Assembly: GCA_036556985.1 (NCBI GenBank)
Contig: DATBIK010000037.1
Coordinates: 1-14,901, forward strand
DNA: 14,901 nt
Direction: 5' to 3'
Origin: JAPSGM01 sp036556985
Lineage (GTDB): Bacteria; Chloroflexota; Limnocylindria; QHBO01
The position numbers and the translations under genes were made by a program. A model generated the notes under the pieces. It saw nothing but the letters and a program-made list of their open reading frames with translations, was not told the DNA's origin and did not search any database. Numbering within the stretch: position 1 is the stretch's first letter; the number at the start of each line of letters is the position of its first letter. Of this stretch, positions 12,910 through 14,901 are shown one piece after another.

Positions 12910-13641
12910 ATGACCCCGCTGCGCGCCGTCTTCCTGGACATCGGCGACACCGTCATGCGCCCGAACCCCTCGTGGGAGCACATCTACGCCATCGCATTCG
13001 AGGAGCACGGCGTGGCCGTCGAGCTCGAGGCGCTCCGCGACGCGCTGCGGGCCGCCTACCACCACGGCGGCTGGGGCTTCGAGGGCGGCTTCGACCCGAC
13101 CGAGGAGAACAGCTACCAGCGTACGGTCCTCATCGACCAGGCGGCGATCGCCGAGCTGGGGATCGGGCCCATGCCGGACTCCTTCTTCCGCCGGCTATCG
13201 GAGCTGTTCCTGTTAGTGAGCAACTGGCATGTCTTTCGAGATGCGCTGCCGGCCCTCGACGCGCTGAAGTCGCGCGGCCTGGTGATCGGCGCGGTGAGCA
13301 ACTGGGTCTGGCAGCTGCCCGAGCTGCTCCACTCGCTCGAGCTGGTTCGTCACTTCGACTTCATCGCCGCCAGCGCCCGCGTCGGCTTCGAGAAGCCGCA
13401 CCCGGAGATCTTTCGTTACGCGCTCGAGCAGGCCGGCGTGCGGCCGGAAGAGGCGATCCACGTGGGCGACCACATCGACGCCGACGTGCAGGGTGCGCAG
13501 GGCGTGGGCATCTTCCCCGTCCTCATCGACCGGCGTGGCCGCTTCCGGCCGGACGACGTGCCCGACGGCGTGCCCGTCATCGCCACCCTGGCCGAGCTCA
13601 TCCCGATCGTCGACTCCCGCCGTGACCGTGCGTCCGCCTGA
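12910..13641 (+). CDS. HAD-superfamily hydrolase (subfamily IA, HDHD3/REG-2-like)
   Basis: This is a 243-residue HAD protein. Motif I is FLDIGDT (8-14) with nucleophile Asp10. The usual second Asp at +2 is Gly12, with Asp13 at +3. Motif II is AVSNW (128-132), motif III EKPHPEIF (161-168) with Lys162, and motif IV HVGDHIDADVQGA (184-196). A helical cap spans about 18-110. The opening DIGDTV...PSWEHIYAIAFEEHGV resembles the HDHD3/REG-2 group of subfamily IA. These enzymes are usually phosphatases of small phosphorylated metabolites, but the substrate is unknown. The start lies 7 nt behind a TAGGCT box. The next gene starts 3 nt after the stop, so translation is probably coupled. Confidence 0.9.
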   Translation: MTPLRAVFLDIGDTVMRPNPSWEHIYAIAFEEHGVAVELEALRDALRAAYHHGGWGFEGGFDPTEENSYQRTVLIDQAAIAELGIGPMPDSFFRRLSELFLLVSNWHVFRDALPALDALKSRGLVIGAVSNWVWQLPELLHSLELVRHFDFIAASARVGFEKPHPEIFRYALEQAGVRPEEAIHVGDHIDADVQGAQGVGIFPVLIDRRGRFRPDDVPDGVPVIATLAELIPIVDSRRDRASA

Positions 13642-13644
13642 CCG

Positions 13645-14223
13645 ATGTCCTCCCCCGACGACAGTCCCTGGCGCTGCTTCGTGGCGGTGCCGATCGACGA
13701 GGAGCTGCGGTCCGCGGTGGCTGCGACGGTGGCCGAACTTCGCCGCCACGACAACGACGGCGCCTGGCGCTGGAACGATGCCGAGGGCTGGCACGTGACC
13801 ATCGCCTTCCTCGGCGCGACCGATCAGGCGTCGATTCCCGACCTGGCGTCCGGCCTCGCCGCCGTCGCCGGGGCGCATCCGTCCTTCACGCTCGCTGCCG
13901 GCGGCGTCGGGGCCTTCCCGGGGCCGCGCCGCGCCCGGGTCCTGTGGTACGGCGTGGCCGACCCGCGGGGTGAGCTGCGGCGCCTGGCCGGGGCCGCGGC
14001 CCGGGCCGTGGGCCTGCCCGACGCGGGGCGCTTCCGCGGGCACATCACCCTGGCGCGGGCACGCGACCACGAAGGTGCGGACGCATCGGGACTCGTGGCC
14101 GCGCCCGCTGCGCCCGGCACCCTGCGCGTGGACCGGCTCGTCCTGTTCCGCAGCCACCTCGGCCGCGGCCCGGCCCATTACGAGGCGATCGCCACCGTCC
14201 CGCTGGGAGGAACCTCGACATGA
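13645..14223 (+). CDS. thpR: RNA 2',3'-cyclic phosphodiesterase / 2'-5' RNA ligase family (ThpR)
   Basis: This is a 192-residue 2H phosphoesterase. The two catalytic HxT motifs are visible: WHVTIAFLG (49-57, His50 and Thr52) and FRGHITLARAR (130-140, His133 and Thr135). The start WRCFVAVPIDEELR (9-22) and GAFPGPRRARVLWYGV (89-104) are family features. ThpR enzymes hydrolyse 2',3'-cyclic phosphates on RNA and can join or split 2'-5' linkages; the physiological substrate in bacteria is uncertain. The gene begins 3 nt after the HAD stop and overlaps the next gene by 4 nt (ATGA), so it is the middle gene of a tight operon. Confidence 0.93.
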   Translation: MSSPDDSPWRCFVAVPIDEELRSAVAATVAELRRHDNDGAWRWNDAEGWHVTIAFLGATDQASIPDLASGLAAVAGAHPSFTLAAGGVGAFPGPRRARVLWYGVADPRGELRRLAGAAARAVGLPDAGRFRGHITLARARDHEGADASGLVAAPAAPGTLRVDRLVLFRSHLGRGPAHYEAIATVPLGGTST

Positions 14224-14750
14224 CCGACACGCCTCCGCCCCAGCGACCGCCGCACGTCGCCGTCATCGGCGATGGGGACCCGCGCGGGGTCGACGCCAAC
14301 CGCATCCTGGATTGGGCGGAGGAGGTGGGTCACCTGCTCGCACGCTCGGGCGCGACGGTAATCACCGGAGGTCTCGGCGGCGTCATGCGTGCCGCGTCGC
14401 GTGGCGCGGTGGCGGCCGGTGGCTCTACGATCGGCATCCTGCCCGGGGCCGATGCCTCGGAGGCGAACGAGTTCGTCCGCGTGGCCATCCCCACCGGCCT
14501 GGGCGTGGTCCGCAACCTCGTCGTCGTCACGTCGGCTGATGCCGTGGTGGCCGTCGGAGGCCGGCACGGGACGCTGTCGGAGATCGGCCTCGCCCTTCGT
14601 ATGGGCCGGCACGTCGTGGCGCTCTCGTCCTGGCGGGTCGAGTCGGAGCACCGGCTCGGCGGCCCACGCGTGCACCGCGCCCGCGACCCGCGAGAGGCCG
14701 CAGCGATGGCGGTCAGGCTGGCCGAGGCAGGCCCGCACCAGCCCGCCTGA
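14220..14750 (+). CDS. TIGR00725/LOG-like family Rossmann-fold protein
   Basis: This is a 176-residue single-domain protein related to the LOG/lysine-decarboxylase-like fold. Landmarks are HVAVIGDGDP (12-21), ATVITGGLGGVMRAASRGA (45-63), TIGILPG (70-76), VVRNLVVVTSADAVVAVGG (96-114) and GGRHGTLSEIGLAL (113-126). The last is a variant of the PGGxGTxxE motif with one extra residue, as seen in the TIGR00725 group. Classical LOG proteins release cytokinin bases from nucleotides; whether this group does so is not established, and several related proteins bind nucleotides or molybdenum cofactor. The ATG overlaps the thpR stop by 4 nt and has GGGAGG at 14205-14210, 9 nt upstream. Confidence 0.85.
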   Translation: MTDTPPPQRPPHVAVIGDGDPRGVDANRILDWAEEVGHLLARSGATVITGGLGGVMRAASRGAVAAGGSTIGILPGADASEANEFVRVAIPTGLGVVRNLVVVTSADAVVAVGGRHGTLSEIGLALRMGRHVVALSSWRVESEHRLGGPRVHRARDPREAAAMAVRLAEAGPHQPA

Positions 14751-14791
14751 GCCTGGTGGGCAACGGTCAACGGCCCGCCGGCCAACCCGCC

Positions 14792-14797
14792 TAGACT
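14792..14797 (+). promoter_or_regulatory. Putative -10 box of a leaderless transcript (last gene)
   Basis: TAGACT lies 6 nt before the ATG at 14804 and is identical to the box before the septum gene. No Shine-Dalgarno sequence is present between box and start. Confidence 0.45.
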
Positions 14798-14803
14798 CGG
14801 CCG

Positions 14804-14901
14804 ATGACGGAACGCGTCCTCGTCCTCCCCCGTGACCGGGTGCCCGGCGGCTGTGACTTCACTGGCCTCCGCCGTACCGATGCCGCCACGCTCGAGGAGG
14901 T
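14804..14901 (+). CDS. Start of an unidentified gene (runs off right edge), possibly NUDIX-like COG4112
   Basis: Only 32 codons and two bases are visible. The protein begins MTERVLVLPRDRVPGG, continues CDFTGLRRTDAATLEE and stays open to the edge. The opening ERVLVLPRD followed by a short spacer and F-x-G resembles the beginning of COG4112-type NUDIX phosphohydrolases, but no NUDIX box is in view and this is a weak guess. The coding call rests on the open frame, the TAGACT box 6 nt upstream and its place after the stop of the preceding operon. Confidence 0.45.
   Translation, partial: MTERVLVLPRDRVPGGCDFTGLRRTDAATLEE

Noticed and set aside
13213..14178. 321-codon minus-strand frame opposite the HAD and thpR genes
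   Set aside because: Antisense to two well-supported genes; no domain recognised.
1..14901. Search for CRISPR arrays, insertion sequences, phage genes or toxin-antitoxin pairs
   Set aside because: No regularly spaced repeats, transposase or integrase motifs, or paired small toxin-like frames were seen. The gene content is core-genome-like.

Overview
This is a very GC-rich window (roughly 70% by eye) of ordinary bacterial chromosome. It carries housekeeping and repair genes and shows no insertion sequence, phage or CRISPR signal. The FtsH, TilS, DUF72, DUF2269-like and DnaB-C-like proteins, the GC-rich codon use and several apparently leaderless genes suit an uncultured high-GC Chloroflexota lineage (Limnocylindria-like). 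An actinomycetote-like genome cannot be excluded without a phylogeny.

Layout. The left end (1-2548, minus strand) is a two-gene DNA-repair operon. It encodes an MrfA/YprA-type helicase followed 4 nt later by the start of its usual partner, the DEDD exonuclease MrfB/YprB, which runs off the window. A perfect GAAC-N4-GTTC palindrome of the LexA-box type lies just upstream. The divergent plus-strand gene encodes a VIT-type membrane metal transporter. The 297-nt gap after it holds a strongly self-complementary element (3529-3685), the best candidate here for an undescribed structured RNA.

Next come a DivIC/FtsL-like septum protein, a DUF72 protein, a four-helix DUF2269-like membrane protein, and a KamB/NpmA-type 16S rRNA A1408 methyltransferase whose natural reading frame is broken by a TAA at codon 16. 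A convergent MFS exporter overlaps the methyltransferase tail. A 52-residue membrane protein with a very good ribosome-binding site follows.

The centre is an elongator tRNA-Met(CAU) with a clear sigma-70-type promoter. The tilS reading frame begins inside this tRNA gene. ftsH follows with its own promoter, and the hpt gene that often sits between tilS and ftsH is missing. A hairpin terminator ends ftsH. Then come a stand-alone DnaB-C/RecA-like ATPase and a J-domain protein with an ExoX-C/DUF3820-like tail, in one operon. After a 234-nt gap, a HAD hydrolase, a 2'-5' RNA ligase-type protein (ThpR) and a TIGR00725/LOG-like protein form a tight operon. The start of one more gene runs off the right edge.

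A recurring theme is a TAnnnT box only 6-9 nt ahead of the start codon, with no Shine-Dalgarno sequence (five genes). This suggests frequent leaderless transcription. The genes serve DNA repair, translation quality (tRNA-Ile2 lysidine, rRNA methylation), membrane proteolysis, cell division and small-molecule metabolism. No single new multi-gene system is evident. The most notable points are the structured intergenic element, the interrupted A1408 methyltransferase, the tRNA/tilS overlap and the SOS-like box ahead of mrfAB.
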